Assembly (NCBI GenBank): GCA_014825775.1
Contig: MVAQ01000070.1
Coordinates: 24,736 to 88,735, forward strand
Direction of reading: 5' to 3'
Length of the DNA: 64,000 nt
Origin: Krasilnikovozyma curviuscula
Taxonomy: Eukaryota > Basidiomycota > Tremellomycetes > Cystofilobasidiales > Mrakiaceae
Part shown: positions 63,340-64,000 of the stretch, one piece after another
Numbering within the stretch: the first letter of the stretch is position 1
How the letters are laid out: each line of letters opens with the position of its first letter
The notes under the pieces: model-generated
Told to the model about the DNA's origin: nothing
Database searches by the model: none
Seen by the model: the letters and a program-made list of their open reading frames with translations, nothing else
Program-made: the position numbers and the translations under genes

Positions 63340-64000
63340 GTCAATTCGCTTGTGGATGTTTCCAACTTTCGAAAGTAACGTAATCCAGAAACTTAAGGGT
63401 CCACCAAACGACGTTGGGCTCGCGATATCGATAAGAGGTTCATATCGTACCAGTGAAGAAGTTTCGAGCTGGCAAGTGCGGCTCCCCTCGATCGGGTCGT
63501 CAGACTCGCAGTGTAAAGCCTGAGACGTGACAATCCTTTCCTCATTTCACCACGGTTAAAGAAGGAAAAGTGATCCAATAATAAAAATTGGGCTGATGTC
63601 ATGTAACGGAGCAAGTAATATCGCAGTATTTCCCCTCCCTGGCATAGGCGCAGGGAGATTGCTTCGGGGTATGTCGCAATTACTCCCACAGGAGATGTAT
63701 CCCACAGGAGTATGCGGTGGAAATGTCCCTCTTGAAGGTTTCTTTTTCTTTTTCTTTCGAACAAGTTGTTTCTTCCGTCCTGCTCGCAGAAACGGGAAAC
63801 CGCTCCTCAATGGGACGGACGTCTGGAAGTAAACCCGGTGTCTCCGGTGTCATTCTTTCTTAATTGAAATTGTTTCTAGGAAAACTCAGGAAGTGAAGGG
63901 AAGGGAAGGGCGGGGAAATGGAAATTCTGGTCTGGAACAAAGCGAGCGCACCTTCTGGGTTGGATTATTAGATTTGAGAGGAAGGGGCAGCCTTCATTCC
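63340..64000. other. right-edge region, no gene recognised
   Basis: Open frames at 63393-63764 (-) and 63596-63832 (+) overlap on opposite strands, are rich in homopolymer-derived residues and match nothing I know. TCCCACAGGAG occurs twice at about 63684-63712. It probably contains the distal promoter of the YTH gene or spacer. Confidence 0.4.

Noticed and set aside
62627..63523. Plus-strand frames in the duplicated region (MQWGAEKGWSERIKL... in both copies)
   Set aside because: The region is explained by the minus-strand YTH first exon and promoter. The upstream plus-strand frame is broken between the copies by the 2-base indel, and no start, domain or continuation supports a plus-strand gene.

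Overview
This window reads as intron-rich nuclear DNA of a basidiomycete fungus, most likely a yeast-like member of the Tremellomycetes or a relative. Almost every gene is cut by several short introns (about 45-100 bases, GT..AG, often with a CTNAC/CTGAC branch-site-like motif). Genes are closely packed on both strands, and there are no operons, ribosome binding sites or transposases. The gene set fits that assignment: a KDM5 demethylase, a YTH protein, RPN8, PIK1, LSB6, a fungal M13 peptidase and a secreted ferritin-like protein. The species cannot be named from the sequence alone.

Layout. 0.4-6.3 kb: mitochondrial thioredoxin (-), eIF4A (+) and proteasome subunit Rpn8 (-). 6.7-16.3 kb: a run of plus-strand genes, namely a sterol-glucosyltransferase-like enzyme, a GT61-type glycosyltransferase, zuotin and an MPDU1-like PQ-loop protein. 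16.6-26.2 kb: two long minus-strand genes, KDM5 and a synaptojanin-type inositol polyphosphate 5-phosphatase. 27.5-34.5 kb: PIK1-type (+) and LSB6-type (-) phosphatidylinositol 4-kinases. 34.7-38.4 kb: mitochondrial carrier (-) and purine nucleoside phosphorylase (+). 39.2-46.6 kb: cytosolic HSP70, a citrate synthase ending in the peroxisomal signal SKL, and a GPI-type ferritin-like protein (all +). 47.3-53.8 kb: sulfide:quinone oxidoreductase (-) and an M13 metallopeptidase (+). 54.1-58.4 kb: a Gfo/Idh/MocA oxidoreductase and a PTC1-like PP2C phosphatase (both +). 59.0-62.8 kb: an RRM+YTH RNA-binding protein (-). Its promoter and first-exon region is partly duplicated at 62.65-63.34 kb.

Most genes are ordinary housekeeping genes and only loosely related. 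The clearest functional grouping is three adjacent phosphoinositide genes at 22.3-34.5 kb: a Sac/5-phosphatase and both classes of PI 4-kinase. Other notable points are very small coding exons in eIF4A and HSP70, a perfect three-unit heat shock element upstream of HSP70, an 11-bp inverted repeat inside a 106-bp bidirectional promoter, the duplicated 5' region of the YTH gene, and a YTH domain split by a long low-complexity insertion. I found no CRISPR array, rRNA, tRNA or intact mobile element. Gene models were spliced by eye, so exon edges are approximate except where a position is argued explicitly.
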